Position numbers and translations under genes: made by a program | Shown: positions 19,133-28,371 of the stretch, in pieces | Layout of the letters: each line of letters begins with the position of its first letter | How positions within the stretch are numbered: the first letter of the stretch is position 1 | Assembly: GCF_037478005.1 (NCBI RefSeq) | Contig: NZ_CP144164.1 | Coordinates: 1,860,001 to 1,924,000, forward strand | Length of the DNA: 64,000 nucleotides | Source of the DNA: Alteromonas sp. M12 | Lineage (GTDB): Bacteria; Pseudomonadota; Gammaproteobacteria; Enterobacterales; Alteromonadaceae | Direction: 5' to 3' | Notes under the pieces: generated by a model | What the model saw: only the letters and a program-made list of their open reading frames with translations | Told to the model about the DNA's origin: nothing | Database searches by the model: none

Positions 19133-20035
19133 TTAGTGGTGGTTAAATTGGCGGGCCACTTCTAAAATCTGTTCCCGCATCCAAATGTGCGCATGGTCAT
19201 GATCTGCGCTTACGTGCCAATACAGATAGTGTTCTACCAATGGAACTTCAAAGGGCATTTCATAAAATGACAGGTCATAGTGTTTTGCGAGGTGATAGGG
19301 AATACACGCAATCAAATCTGTTTTTACTATGATACTGGGAATAGTCAAAAAATGTTGGCCACGCAATACTATTTTGCGTCGTTTACCAATTTTGTCTAAT
19401 GCTAATTCAATTGGGCCGGGATCGCTGCGTCGATGGGATACATTGACTTGGCCGAGTCGCAAAAATGTTTCTAAATCAATACCATTACGCAAATCTGGGT
19501 GATTTTTCCGTGCCATCACCACAAATCTATCTTGGGCAAATTGATGTTTGCACAAGTGTGGATCAGTGAAGGTTGATGAGTCAGCAAAGAAATCTAAACT
19601 ACCACTTGCCATCGCGGACACGACCGCATTTCGAGACAGTTCAAAATTCGTTATTGCTATTTTAGGGGCTCTGGTTTGCAAATTGGCAAGTAGCCTGGGC
19701 ATTAAACTCGCTTCAAAAAGATCTCGGGTGGCAAAGTGAAAGGTTTTTTCAGCTGTTTCAGGATTAAAAGTATGGCTGTCTTGCACACTTTTTCTTAACA
19801 ATGAGAGTGCATCCCTAGCAGGTCCAATAATATTTTGAGCGACTGGAGTAGGGGTCATACTATGACCCGTACGCACGAACAATGGGTCATTCAACATATC
19901 CCGCAATCGAGCAAGGGAGTTACTAACGGCTGGTTGGGTAATACATAAAACATCTGCTGCTTTGGTAAGACTGCCAGCGGTATAAATCGCATCAAAAACA
20001 GCAAACAAATTCAAGTCAATTCGATTTAAATTCAT
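19133..20035 (-). CDS. LysR-family transcriptional regulator
   Basis: A 300-residue LysR regulator. The N-terminal winged helix-turn-helix covers about residues 1-65 (SLTKAADVLCITQPAVSNSL), then the effector-binding domain. It resembles the NodD/LeuO-like group beginning IDLNLFAVFDAI. The ATG at 20035 follows an AGG site and is preferred to the GTG at 20059. It is divergent from the MaoC gene with about 150 bp between, so it probably controls that gene, and perhaps the TonB receptor; the effector is unknown. Confidence 0.88.
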   Translation of the reverse strand: MNLNRIDLNLFAVFDAIYTAGSLTKAADVLCITQPAVSNSLARLRDMLNDPLFVRTGHSMTPTPVAQNIIGPARDALSLLRKSVQDSHTFNPETAEKTFHFATRDLFEASLMPRLLANLQTRAPKIAITNFELSRNAVVSAMASGSLDFFADSSTFTDPHLCKHQFAQDRFVVMARKNHPDLRNGIDLETFLRLGQVNVSHRRSDPGPIELALDKIGKRRKIVLRGQHFLTIPSIIVKTDLIACIPYHLAKHYDLSFYEMPFEVPLVEHYLYWHVSADHDHAHIWMREQILEVARQFNHH

Positions 20036-20188
20036 ATGGATCCTATATTTAAATTTCACATAACCAAGATGGATAATTTATTAAAAATCATGATAGAACA
20101 TTATACATAACATTCATTTCATTAATAGTGGTTAGGTTGGTAAGATTTAAAATATTTGTTAATTAATGTAAATAAATGAAGGTGATAC

Positions 20189-20635
20189 ATGTCAAAAGCT
20201 TTAATAGATTTAGTAGAAGGCGATAATTTAGGCGAGACTAATTGGATTACTATTGATCAAGAAACAATTAATAAATTTGCCGATTCAACAAATGATCATC
20301 AATGGATACATGTGGATAAAACCCGGTGTGAAAAAGAGAGTCCGTTTGGGGTGCCTATTGCCCACGGATTATTGTCAACGGCGTTAATGCCAAATGCATT
20401 TTATCAATTAATTGAATTGAACTCTGCAACGCAAACTTTGCTGAATTATGGTATCGATACGCTACGTTTTTTAGAGCCAGTCAGAGTGAATGATCGGATT
20501 CGGTATCACGTCTCATTGGAATCTAAGACGGTTAAACCCACAGGCGTTCTATATAGGTTTAACACCCAAGTAGAAATTGAAAACAGAGAAAAACCGGCCA
20601 TGATTGGAAAGTTTCTGATGCTTCTAGTTCAGTAG
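20189..20635 (+). CDS. MaoC-family (R)-enoyl-CoA hydratase-like protein
   Basis: A 148-residue single hot-dog protein of the MaoC/NodN type. It carries the hydratase signature FADSTNDHQWIHVD near residues 30-43, with catalytic Asp and His, and IAHGLLST near 61. Members hydrate trans-2-enoyl-CoA or related thioesters. It is divergent from a LysR gene and followed by a TonB receptor, next to the acyl-CoA genes, which supports a role in the same catabolism. A GAAGGTGATAC ribosome site precedes the ATG. Confidence 0.88.
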   Translation: MSKALIDLVEGDNLGETNWITIDQETINKFADSTNDHQWIHVDKTRCEKESPFGVPIAHGLLSTALMPNAFYQLIELNSATQTLLNYGIDTLRFLEPVRVNDRIRYHVSLESKTVKPTGVLYRFNTQVEIENREKPAMIGKFLMLLVQ

Positions 20636-20869
20636 TATCTGGTCTACCTGTCTATCGACTGGTAGGGCCATATATTTAGCAAATGTTAACATATAAGTAA
20701 CAGTAAATTTACATGGAGCGATTATCCCCCTACTATTTGTGGGAGGCTGCGGGAAATCGCTAGCCCAAAACAAAAATTAAAAACTATCAAGTGAGAGTGT
20801 TGGTTTTATCACATTGCTATTAGATGTTGCTTAGACCGCTGCTGCTCACATTGATTTAGGGGACACTCA

Positions 20870-23566
20870 ATGAAAATCAAGACTCGTATTAGCGCGATAG
20901 CGGCAATAGTCTCTACGCAATTTTTAGCGATGCCTCAAGTGGCTGTTGCACAGGAGCAACAAGCTAATGAAGAAGTAGAACTAATAATGGTCACCGGAAG
21001 CTTTGTAAGACGTTCCGAAAATTTTGAATCACCATCACCTTTAGCGGTAATCGATAGCGTAGCAATAGACGCCATCGGTGCTAAAAATATCGCAGATATT
21101 ACGCAAACCCTCACCATTAACTCGGGCTCTGAAAATAATCCCGATGCTTTTACCCAAAATGCAACAGCAGGTACCTCTAATATCAATTTACGTGGTCTTG
21201 GGGTCGCTTCAACATTGGTACTGCTGAATAATCGTCGTCAGGTTGTAAATTCTCAACCAACTAATGAAGGGTTGAACTTTGTTGATACCAGTTCATTGGT
21301 GCCGATGATAGCAATAAATCGAATGGAAGTAGTTAAGGACGGTGCCTCAGCGCTTTACGGATCTGATGCTGTAGCCGGTGTTGTTAACTTCATTACTAAA
21401 CGCAATTATGAAGGCGCGATGATGAGCTTTGATTACCAAGATGGTGCTCATGGCGATAATAAAGAATACGTGATGCAAGGCTTGTGGGGAGCTAACGGTG
21501 ATAAAGGGAATATCATGGCTGCGGTCAGTTATACCAATCGTTCCCCTTTATTTATTAGCGACCGTCGTCTTAGTCGTCCTCAAGATGATACCAGTGCTTT
21601 AGGTAACCCTGGTTCGTATTTTTTAACCATTCCAGGGGTAGGAACCTTACCTATTATTGACCCCTATGGTTGCGAAGAGTTTGGTGGCTACCCTGATTTA
21701 CGTGCTCCTAGTGGAACTATTCCTGGGCTTGAAATTGGTTTATGTGGATTCGACTTTGGTCCTTATTATTCATATGTTGCAGATGAGTCTCGTACTAATA
21801 TTTATGCACAAAGTACTTATCAGCTAACGGACGAAATTATGTGGACCACCGAATTTGGTTACGCAAGAAACCGTGCCGAGCGTGGTGGAGCGCCAAGCTT
21901 CCCTATATTAACTTCACCTATCGTACCTGCTGACCATCCGCAAAACCCATTCGGTGCGCCAGTTGCTTTCTTTGGACGTGCCGAAGGTAATGGTTTCGAT
22001 GGAGATCCCGCGCAAACTGAATCAGATACCTTTAGATTTAATACTGCTTTGCAAGGTGAGTTAGAAAATGGTTTCTGGGAAGTGAGTTATACCCGCGCCG
22101 TCAATGACTTCCTATTTAAAGTACCTGATGTGTTAAATACAGAGTTTAACTTAGCGTTAAATGGGTTAGGCGGAAGTCAGTGTAATCCACTTACTGGAAC
22201 GCCAGGGGAAGGGGACTGTGAATACTTTAATCCATTCGCTAATTCTTTCACTACAGCACCTAACTCTCAGTATGTGGTTGATTCATTTACCGGTGAAGAA
22301 TCGATTGATTCAAAAGCTGATTTAGAAGTGTTTGAAGGCTTTGCTTCATTCGAAGCATTTGATTTAGAAGGTGGTGCAGCTGGAGTTGCGCTAGGAATGC
22401 AATATAGAGAAGAAAAACTATCTCAAGATTATGATTCTTTGGCTAACCAAGACAGTTTTACGTTTGTAATTGGTAACCCTGACTTTGAAGGCTCTTTAGA
22501 TGTGTGGGCTGTGTTTGGCGAATTAGCTTTACCCGTTAGCGAAAATCTTGATATTCAAATAGCCTTGCGTTACGAAGATTACGGCGGTTCTATAGGTGAT
22601 ACTTTAGATCCAAAACTAGCTTTTTCTTATCGGGCTAGTGAGACCTTGTCGTTACGCGCATCTGTATCAACATCGTTCAGAGCGCCAACTGTATTTTTAA
22701 GAAATGGTGGTGCGACGTCTTTACAACAGTTGATCGACCCGGTGCAAGAAGCACAGGCATTCGCAGCTGTCCGTACTTCGGGTAATGAAGATCTCACGCC
22801 TGAAGAATCGACTGCTTATAACTTAGGTGTTTCTTTTGAACCTATTGATGACTTATCAATCGAGGTAGATTATTGGAGTTTCGAGTTTGATAATCTAATT
22901 ATTCAAGAGAACGCTCAGGCGGTACTAAATGCTGAGCCTACGAATCCTGACCGCGTTGTTCGCGCCGGAGACCCTTTAACTGGTCCTGTTTTACAAGTTA
23001 ATAATACTTATGTTAACGCTAGCTCGTTAAAGACCTCTGGATTAGATTTTGTCAGTAGCTACAAGATAGAAACAGAAAACGCGGGTACCTTTACGCCTTC
23101 AATTAATGCAACCTTTATTACCAAGTATGACTTGAATGATCCCCAGGCTGGTGAAATTGATGGTGCAGGCAGACGTAACTTTAATAATATTGGCGTATCT
23201 TCACCTGAATTACGTATGAATCTAGGATTACATTGGAATACAGGCGTTCACGCAGCTAACGTATTTGTTCGTTACATCAGCGGCTATGATGATGATCAAA
23301 ACTGTAGCGATGGCACCTTAGCAACTGGCGGTGTATGTGCGACTAATAGTTTTTACGAAGTAGACAGTCACGTAACGGTTGATGCTCAATACAATCTTGA
23401 TTTGGGAACAATGTTAGAGTCTGACATGAGTTATGTACTATCTATTGGTGGTATTAACTTGATGGACGAAGAGCCTCCTCAATTGTTCACAAACAGTGGT
23501 TTTGACTCCAAAGTACATGATCCACGTGGTCGACAAATTTACGCTAGATTAGCAATCGAGTTCTAA
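20870..23566 (+). CDS. TonB-dependent outer-membrane receptor
   Basis: An 898-residue TonB-dependent receptor. It has a signal peptide (cleavage near AVAQ, residue 27) and a TonB-box-like stretch EVELIMVTG. The plug domain covers about 45-180 with INLRGLG and LYGSDAVAGVVNF. A large 22-strand barrel ends in the terminal phenylalanine of ARLAIEF. The subfamily, with plug motif NLRGLG and long Asp/Asn-rich loops, is common for hydrophobic or sugar ligands in marine bacteria. The ligand is unknown; the position beside acyl-CoA genes suggests a lipid-like substrate (inference). The 230-bp leader contains a possible stem (20715-20760) but no riboswitch I can name. Confidence 0.92.
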   Translation: MKIKTRISAIAAIVSTQFLAMPQVAVAQEQQANEEVELIMVTGSFVRRSENFESPSPLAVIDSVAIDAIGAKNIADITQTLTINSGSENNPDAFTQNATAGTSNINLRGLGVASTLVLLNNRRQVVNSQPTNEGLNFVDTSSLVPMIAINRMEVVKDGASALYGSDAVAGVVNFITKRNYEGAMMSFDYQDGAHGDNKEYVMQGLWGANGDKGNIMAAVSYTNRSPLFISDRRLSRPQDDTSALGNPGSYFLTIPGVGTLPIIDPYGCEEFGGYPDLRAPSGTIPGLEIGLCGFDFGPYYSYVADESRTNIYAQSTYQLTDEIMWTTEFGYARNRAERGGAPSFPILTSPIVPADHPQNPFGAPVAFFGRAEGNGFDGDPAQTESDTFRFNTALQGELENGFWEVSYTRAVNDFLFKVPDVLNTEFNLALNGLGGSQCNPLTGTPGEGDCEYFNPFANSFTTAPNSQYVVDSFTGEESIDSKADLEVFEGFASFEAFDLEGGAAGVALGMQYREEKLSQDYDSLANQDSFTFVIGNPDFEGSLDVWAVFGELALPVSENLDIQIALRYEDYGGSIGDTLDPKLAFSYRASETLSLRASVSTSFRAPTVFLRNGGATSLQQLIDPVQEAQAFAAVRTSGNEDLTPEESTAYNLGVSFEPIDDLSIEVDYWSFEFDNLIIQENAQAVLNAEPTNPDRVVRAGDPLTGPVLQVNNTYVNASSLKTSGLDFVSSYKIETENAGTFTPSINATFITKYDLNDPQAGEIDGAGRRNFNNIGVSSPELRMNLGLHWNTGVHAANVFVRYISGYDDDQNCSDGTLATGGVCATNSFYEVDSHVTVDAQYNLDLGTMLESDMSYVLSIGGINLMDEEPPQLFTNSGFDSKVHDPRGRQIYARLAIEF

Positions 23567-23586
23567 GCTTAAATATGTTTATTTAA

Positions 23587-23614
23587 AATCCCCGACCTAG
23601 TTCGGGGATTTTTT
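23587..23614 (+). terminator. Rho-independent terminator after the TonB receptor
   Basis: Stem AATCCCCGA / TCGGGGATT with a short loop and six T. Confidence 0.88.
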
Positions 23615-23721
23615 GTAAATAACCCCTTCCAAAAAATCTCGATACTTTTTTCACTAAACCCTTTTAATCTTTGCGGTTTTTTTCAACACTGGTAGCTCGT
23701 TTTTAATAAGGACACTTGGTC

Positions 23722-24024
23722 ATGGCTGAAAAATATACACAACAACAAATCATAGATGCACTTTTAGATATCAATGAAGGTAAAAGTGAAGAACAAAAGT
23801 GGCAAGTAAATGGTACTAAACTAATCAAGACTTTTAAGTTTAAAAGTTTTATTCGTGCGTTTGGTTGGATGTCTCAAGTTGCGATTTGGGCTGAAAAATT
23901 AAATCATCACCCTGAATGGTTCAATGTCTATAACAAGGTAGATGTTGAATTAACCACCCATGATGTGGGTGGGATCAGTGAATTAGATTTTAAACTTGCA
24001 GAAAAAATGGATTTATTTAATTAA
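23722..24024 (+). CDS. phhB: Pterin-4a-carbinolamine dehydratase
   Basis: A 100-residue dehydratase that recycles tetrahydrobiopterin-type cofactor after phenylalanine hydroxylation. It has the signature [20 protein letters not shown], with the catalytic His pair and the THD motif. The ATG at 23722 follows an AAGGAC site at 23708; an upstream TTG at 23716 is less likely. No phenylalanine hydroxylase lies beside it. It sits just left of the tRNA that borders the accessory region and marks conserved chromosome. Confidence 0.92.
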   Translation: MAEKYTQQQIIDALLDINEGKSEEQKWQVNGTKLIKTFKFKSFIRAFGWMSQVAIWAEKLNHHPEWFNVYNKVDVELTTHDVGGISELDFKLAEKMDLFN

Positions 24025-24081
24025 TTTTTATCAGCAATAGTGGTCAAATCGTACGTAAATCAAGCCTTTTGTGTTATTTTT

Positions 24082-24093
24082 GACCGAACGGTC
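24082..24093. promoter_or_regulatory. Palindrome resembling a TetR-type operator
   Basis: GACCGAACGGTC is a perfect inverted repeat with a 2-bp centre. Sites of this form are typical for TetR-family repressors, yet no TetR gene is in the window. It lies between phhB and the tRNA promoter, about 40 bp before the -35 box. Confidence 0.35.
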
Positions 24094-24133
24094 TGAAATA
24101 TTAAAGTTTTATTGCATTTTTTGCATATCTTGC

Positions 24134-24161
24134 TTGCACAGCGTAAATGGCTATGTATAAT
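24134..24161 (+). promoter_or_regulatory. Promoter of the initiator tRNA
   Basis: A -35 box TTGCAC and a perfect -10 box TATAAT are separated by 16 bp. The predicted start is about 50 bp before the mature tRNA. Confidence 0.7.
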
Positions 24162-24219
24162 ACGCACCACTTGAGAGGGAAGAGAAACAAAACAACTACC
24201 CAATCAAACCAGTTTCAAG

Positions 24220-24292
<73 letters not shown>

Positions 24293-24296
<4 letters not shown>

Positions 24297-24489
24297 CATT
24301 CAAGGCCTCGATTATTCGAGGCCTTTTTTGTTTGTGTTATTTGAATATCAAAATATATGCCTGCCACTAATTCGTTTTAAACAAATAACTTCAAACCAAC
24401 ACCACTGGTACTTCAATTTAAGCGTTGTGATTTAATCCACTTTCCTAACTTGCAGCAATGTTGTGCCCATTAACTTACGACTTTATCCA
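24293..24489 (+). repeat. 197-bp direct repeat, left copy (tRNA 3' end and downstream)
   Basis: It starts at the tRNA ACCA end and includes the terminator and about 160 bp beyond. It matches 40722-40918 over the full 197 bp with three mismatches by eye, clustered near 24381-24386. The repeat ends exactly where Rhs-like coding sequence begins. Confidence 0.92.
24302..24329 (+). terminator. Terminator of tRNA-fMet
   Basis: Perfect 10-bp stem AAGGCCTCGA / TCGAGGCCTT with TTAT loop and a T-tract. Confidence 0.9.
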
Positions 24490-25677
24490 GCAGGTGTGGT
24501 ACACAGCTTAGTTGACAGATTGGGCAGCCCCAGCACCTTGTTAAAAGGCAGAACCAGTTCACCGGTCGTTCTGCGCTATCGCGCCCATGGAATATTTGGA
24601 AAACCCATCGATGCCGGAACCGGCTCTATCTTGGATTCTTTAAGCTCATGGGACGGCCAATATCGCGGATATACCGGACACGAACAGTTAGTCGAACAGC
24701 AGCTTATTCATATGAACGGTCGAGTGTACGATTATAACCTCGGCCGCTTTATGTCGGTAGACCCCTTCATCCAGATGCCGGAAAGCAGCCAGAGTATCAA
24801 TCCCTATTCGTATATTATGAATAATCCGATGGCAGGGACAGATCCTACGGGGTATATCGGGGAAAGTGCAAACGCGACTACCGAGCAATATACCCAAACT
24901 GATACTCAGAAGGCTGAAGATATATCAGATAAAATATTTGAGAAACTAGAAGTAGATTCTAATGGAAATGTATTTATCACTGCCGAAGGAGTTGAATATA
25001 AGGTCAAAAGTATTGTCAAAGCTGGCGTCACTGCTGGTGCTGAAAATGGCACAGGTAGAGGATTAAATTCTGATTCTGGAACAGGGGGAAATACTGATAA
25101 AATAGGTAAAACGAATAGCAACCGTCAATCAAGTGATGATTATATGAAAGTTAAGCCGAATAGATATGTGACTAATGCGGGGGGAGAGTTAGATCCAGCA
25201 GGCTCACAATTGTCTGAAGATTTTAACAATCAAGAGTCTGACCACCCACTTTTGGACAATGACGAATTTTATAAAGTATATAATTCAGCAAGACAAGTAT
25301 TAAACAACACAGCTGACTTGATGAGGAAAGCGAACCCTTCAACAGAATATGGTATCGTTATTTATATGAACAATGATGGAACGTTTAGACATGGTAATGC
25401 AAACTATAACGTCCCGCAAGGCACTGATGGCGGGCTATCAAAGAACATTTCAGAATTTGTAGAACCTCCACTTCCTATAAAAGGTAATGGAGCAGCCATG
25501 ATTTTAATATCGGCAGCTCCTAATGCAAGAAGAATTACTATTGAAGGTAATGCGTATAAATATAATCATCTATATAAAGTTACTAGCAATGTTCCTGTAT
25601 TAGTATATGGGCGTAGAAAGGCATTTGGTGCTGCATATTTAGCCACAGGAAAAGACCCAATGAAAAAAATAGGGTGA
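24490..25677 (+). pseudogene. Orphan Rhs C-terminal module 1 (Rhs core end plus toxin domain)
   Basis: The 3' part of an rhs gene, about 395 codons, with no N-terminal body. Residues about 1-110 match the end of the Rhs repeat core, with GYTGHEQL, HMNGRVYDYNLGRF, SQSINPYSYIMNNPM and DPTGY. A linker of about 85 residues is shared with module 2. The last 200 or so residues are unique and should be the toxin domain; I recognise no family in it. A GTG at 24463 is in frame but lies in the 197-bp repeat and has no clear ribosome site. It is probably silent as it stands, like known orphan Rhs-CT cassettes. The frame is intact. Confidence 0.82.
24733..25076 (+). repeat. 344-bp Rhs core/linker block, copy 1
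   Basis: About 95 percent identical by eye to 27445-27788. Similarity stops after the GLNSDSG codons, where the toxin parts begin, so this is the natural recombination segment for swapping C-termini. Confidence 0.88.
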
Positions 25678-25681
25678 AAAC

Positions 25682-26164
25682 ATGAAACAATATATAATTG
25701 CAATAACTCTATGTTTTATGAGTCTCCTTACGAATGCGAGTTGTAAAGAGAAAGTTAATTTTGTTGATGCATTCAACGTTTTTAAAGATGACCTTCAGAA
25801 GGTGAGTCAATTCGAATTGGCATATGAAGACTTTGACAGTAGATATGGAAGAGTTACTGTCAATAGTATTCTGTTTAATTTACTTTCAATAGAATATGAA
25901 TTTGAAACTGGAGGAAAAGGAGTTTTTTTGTTGGCGGCCGATTTTAATAAAGAGACATTTCACTTTTCGCATATGATGGAAAACGCAGGGGTTCCATCGA
26001 AATTTATTGCAGGGAAATCATCTGAAGGCTATTGTGTTCAAACGTTTATTGATGGTGGGGCTGGGTTTAAGGTAAGTATGACTAATCCGATAGCAATAGA
26101 ATATTTCACCTTGGATGAAGAAGTAGAAAACAAATTAGCAACTTATTTTCTAAGTGGAGATTGA
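25682..26164 (+). CDS. Candidate immunity protein for Rhs module 1
   Basis: A 160-residue protein starting 4 bp after the Rhs-CT stop, the position of an Rhs immunity gene. It has a signal peptide (hydrophobic residues 4-17, cleavage near TNA or NAS). A mature Cys directly follows, so a lipoprotein form is possible though the lipobox is poor. No known family recognised. A secreted immunity protein would mean that the module 1 toxin acts in the periplasm or on a membrane. That function is inferred only from position and size. Confidence 0.65.
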   Translation: MKQYIIAITLCFMSLLTNASCKEKVNFVDAFNVFKDDLQKVSQFELAYEDFDSRYGRVTVNSILFNLLSIEYEFETGGKGVFLLAADFNKETFHFSHMMENAGVPSKFIAGKSSEGYCVQTFIDGGAGFKVSMTNPIAIEYFTLDEEVENKLATYFLSGD

Positions 26165-26183
26165 GAAGTAATAGTGAATATAA

Positions 26184-27434
26184 AATATATGGACAGGCAT
26201 CTTTTAAGGCTGTGGTGATAGTGGCCTATAATTTTTGTTGAAGATAATGCAGGGGTGTAAGTGGTCTTCAGTTATTGGTAAATACATCTGGAAATTATTT
26301 ATTTGTGGCGATTTATCGCCATTTAAGTGAATTTAGCGCAAGGGCGATTGCCATTGGTTTAATAAACAGGTGGAGTGATAAATTATTGGTTTGCGGCGTT
26401 AGCCGATAGAACTCTTTTGCCGCCGTTTTCGCTTGTAGCGCTTTAAAGTGTCTGTTTGTCCAGCAGCCACACTAAAATTAGTTTCAAACGTTAGAAACAT
26501 ATCCTGCCACATGTGTTCATCCAATCCTAAGCGCTGCAATATGGGCGATTCACTCATATCAATTGCCCCTCGTTTGTTAGGAACAATGATGCGACCGGAT
26601 AGGTCAACCAATTTCAGGTATTCGATTAAATCGAATGTTAATCCTTGCGGTTGTGGATGGCGTGGATTACCAACAAAGGGCATTAAAGTAGATGGCTGAT
26701 ACCCTTTTTTGAAATCGTGAATACGACGTTGAATACTGGTGTGATTAGAAGACTCTGGGGTTGTTGCCATTTTTGCTCGTATCGGGTTTAAATCCACGTA
26801 AACCATACAAGCTGCTAATGCATGCTCATCTAACAGTGCCTGTGATTTGAATCGTCCTTCCCAAAAGTGACCTGTACAGTTATCTTCTTGGTTGGCTTGT
26901 CTAGCAATAGGCTCATTTAATTCGCGCATGAACCAGCTAATATCGGTTAATCTACTTCGATAGACTGCCAAGGTGGATTGCAGTGTGATGAGCTCAGCTT
27001 CGGTGAACACCGGAGCTTCTTTTGAGGTTAGCTTTTGTGAAAGCAAGGTGCCTTTGTGAAGCTTGTGCCAGCGCTGCGCAATTTCTTTACCCGACCAGTT
27101 TTTTACTTTGGCTGAATTCACATGTAACACCACATGGGTGTGATTGCTCATCACCGCATAGGCACAGACTTCGATGGCAAATACGGTTGTTAAAAACAAC
27201 AACCTGTCTTCTACCCACTGACGGCGATGCTCATAGCTTTTCCCCGTTAGTTTATCTTCACCACACAAAAAGGCACGCCGAACACAGCGAGATACACAGT
27301 GATAATAAGGGGTATCTGCAAGGCAAATTTGTCGTTTCCTAGCCAGTGGCATCATTCACTCCTTGAATTTAGCATACTAAAGCATAGTTTATTTGGTTTT
27401 CCTGGTAGTCTAGTTTGTGGCTGTCCTATTTATT
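26184..27434. mobile_element. RAYT-type transposase element A
   Basis: A 1.25-kb unit. The left end starts with the box AATATATGGACAGGCAT. The right end is GTGGCTGTCCTATTTATT, an imperfect inverted copy of the left end (about 14 of 17 positions). The transposase gene lies inside on the minus strand. It is inserted directly between immunity gene 1 and Rhs module 2. The right 594 bp (26841-27434) are identical by eye to element B. Confidence 0.75.
26399..27352 (-). CDS. REP-associated tyrosine transposase (Y1/HUH family), copy A
   Basis: A 317-residue Y1 transposase of the IS200/RAYT superfamily, which nicks single-stranded DNA by a tyrosine. The HUH motif is HTH near residue 72 in YAVMSNHTHVVLHV. 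The family segment MVYVDLNPIRAKM lies near 195, with GHFWEGRFKSQALLDE before it. The second of two adjacent ATGs is chosen because it is 6 nt from the AAGGAG site; the first is only 3 nt away. The C-terminus ends in a basic Arg/Lys tail. Nearly identical to copy B in the first two-thirds. Confidence 0.85.
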   Translation of the reverse strand: MPLARKRQICLADTPYYHCVSRCVRRAFLCGEDKLTGKSYEHRRQWVEDRLLFLTTVFAIEVCAYAVMSNHTHVVLHVNSAKVKNWSGKEIAQRWHKLHKGTLLSQKLTSKEAPVFTEAELITLQSTLAVYRSRLTDISWFMRELNEPIARQANQEDNCTGHFWEGRFKSQALLDEHALAACMVYVDLNPIRAKMATTPESSNHTSIQRRIHDFKKGYQPSTLMPFVGNPRHPQPQGLTFDLIEYLKLVDLSGRIIVPNKRGAIDMSESPILQRLGLDEHMWQDMFLTFETNFSVAAGQTDTLKRYKRKRRQKSSIG

Positions 27435-27444
27435 TATATTTATT

Positions 27445-27788
27445 TATAACCTTGGCCGCTTTATGTCGGTAGACCCCTTCATTCAAATGCCTGAAAGCAG
27501 CCAGAGTATTAACCCTTATTCGTATATTATGAATAATCCGATGGCGGGGACGGATCCGACTGGGTATATCGGGGAAAGTGCAAACGCGACTACCGAACAA
27601 TATACCCAAACGGATATTCAGAAGGCTGAAGATATATCAGATAAAATATTTGAGAAACTAGAAGTAGATTCTAATGGAAATGTATTTATAACAGCCGAAG
27701 GAGTTGAATATAAGGTCAAAAGTATTGTCAAAGCTGGCGTAGCTAGTGGGGCAGAAAATGGCACAGTTAAAGGATTAAATTCTGATTC
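27445..27788 (+). repeat. 344-bp Rhs core/linker block, copy 2
   Basis: Partner of 24733-25076. Differences are mostly silent third-position changes, which suggests selection on the protein before or after duplication. Confidence 0.88.
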
Positions 27789-28371
27789 AGGTGAGGTAAC
27801 TAAGAATATTGGGAAGCAAGAGCCTTCCAATTACAGGGATAGGTCTGGCAATAAAGTAAATGTAAGTGAGATGTCTGCCAGCAATGGTTCGGGCATTATT
27901 GGTTCTAAAAGTGAAGACTTAACTAAAGCACAAGAAATGTTTATGAAAGAATACAAATTATCGAAAAGCGACTTTGGAAGTTTGATCAATCTGGTTATTA
28001 ACATAAGACAAATGGGGCAACTGATTGAGGATAAAGTTGCTTTTAATTCAGCGATCGAAGGAATGAATAAAGACCAACTTATTATGTTCGGGTATTTGAT
28101 TGATGCTTCTGTTAAGAATTTTTATACTGGGTTAGACTCAAAAGCTAACCAACGGGCTCGGTGGCATATAGAACGTGTATATAGGTACAAAGTTATGAGT
28201 AAGCAAGCTATTTTTGCAGGTGAATCAGTTACAAACGCTATGCAACTTATTTATAGTGATCCAGCAATGCGAAGAATTAAAAATTCTTTACCATCAAAAG
28301 TTAATAGAGTGTTGGATCGTTACGATAACTTTGATCGTTTGTATGATACTTTGGAGACATTAAGTGAATAA
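27445..28371 (+). pseudogene. Orphan Rhs C-terminal module 2 (Rhs core end plus different toxin domain)
   Basis: About 308 codons of an rhs 3' end, with sequence starting at YNLGRFMSVD directly after transposase element A. It shares the Rhs end and linker with module 1 up to GLNSDSG, then switches to a wholly different C-terminus of about 190 residues. That part is mainly alpha-helical, with TKAQEMFMKEYKLSKSD and ARWHIERVYRYKV, and belongs to no family I recognise. There is no start codon of its own, so it is a silent cassette unless recombined onto a full rhs gene. The reading frame is intact and overlaps the next gene by 8 bp. Confidence 0.8.
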
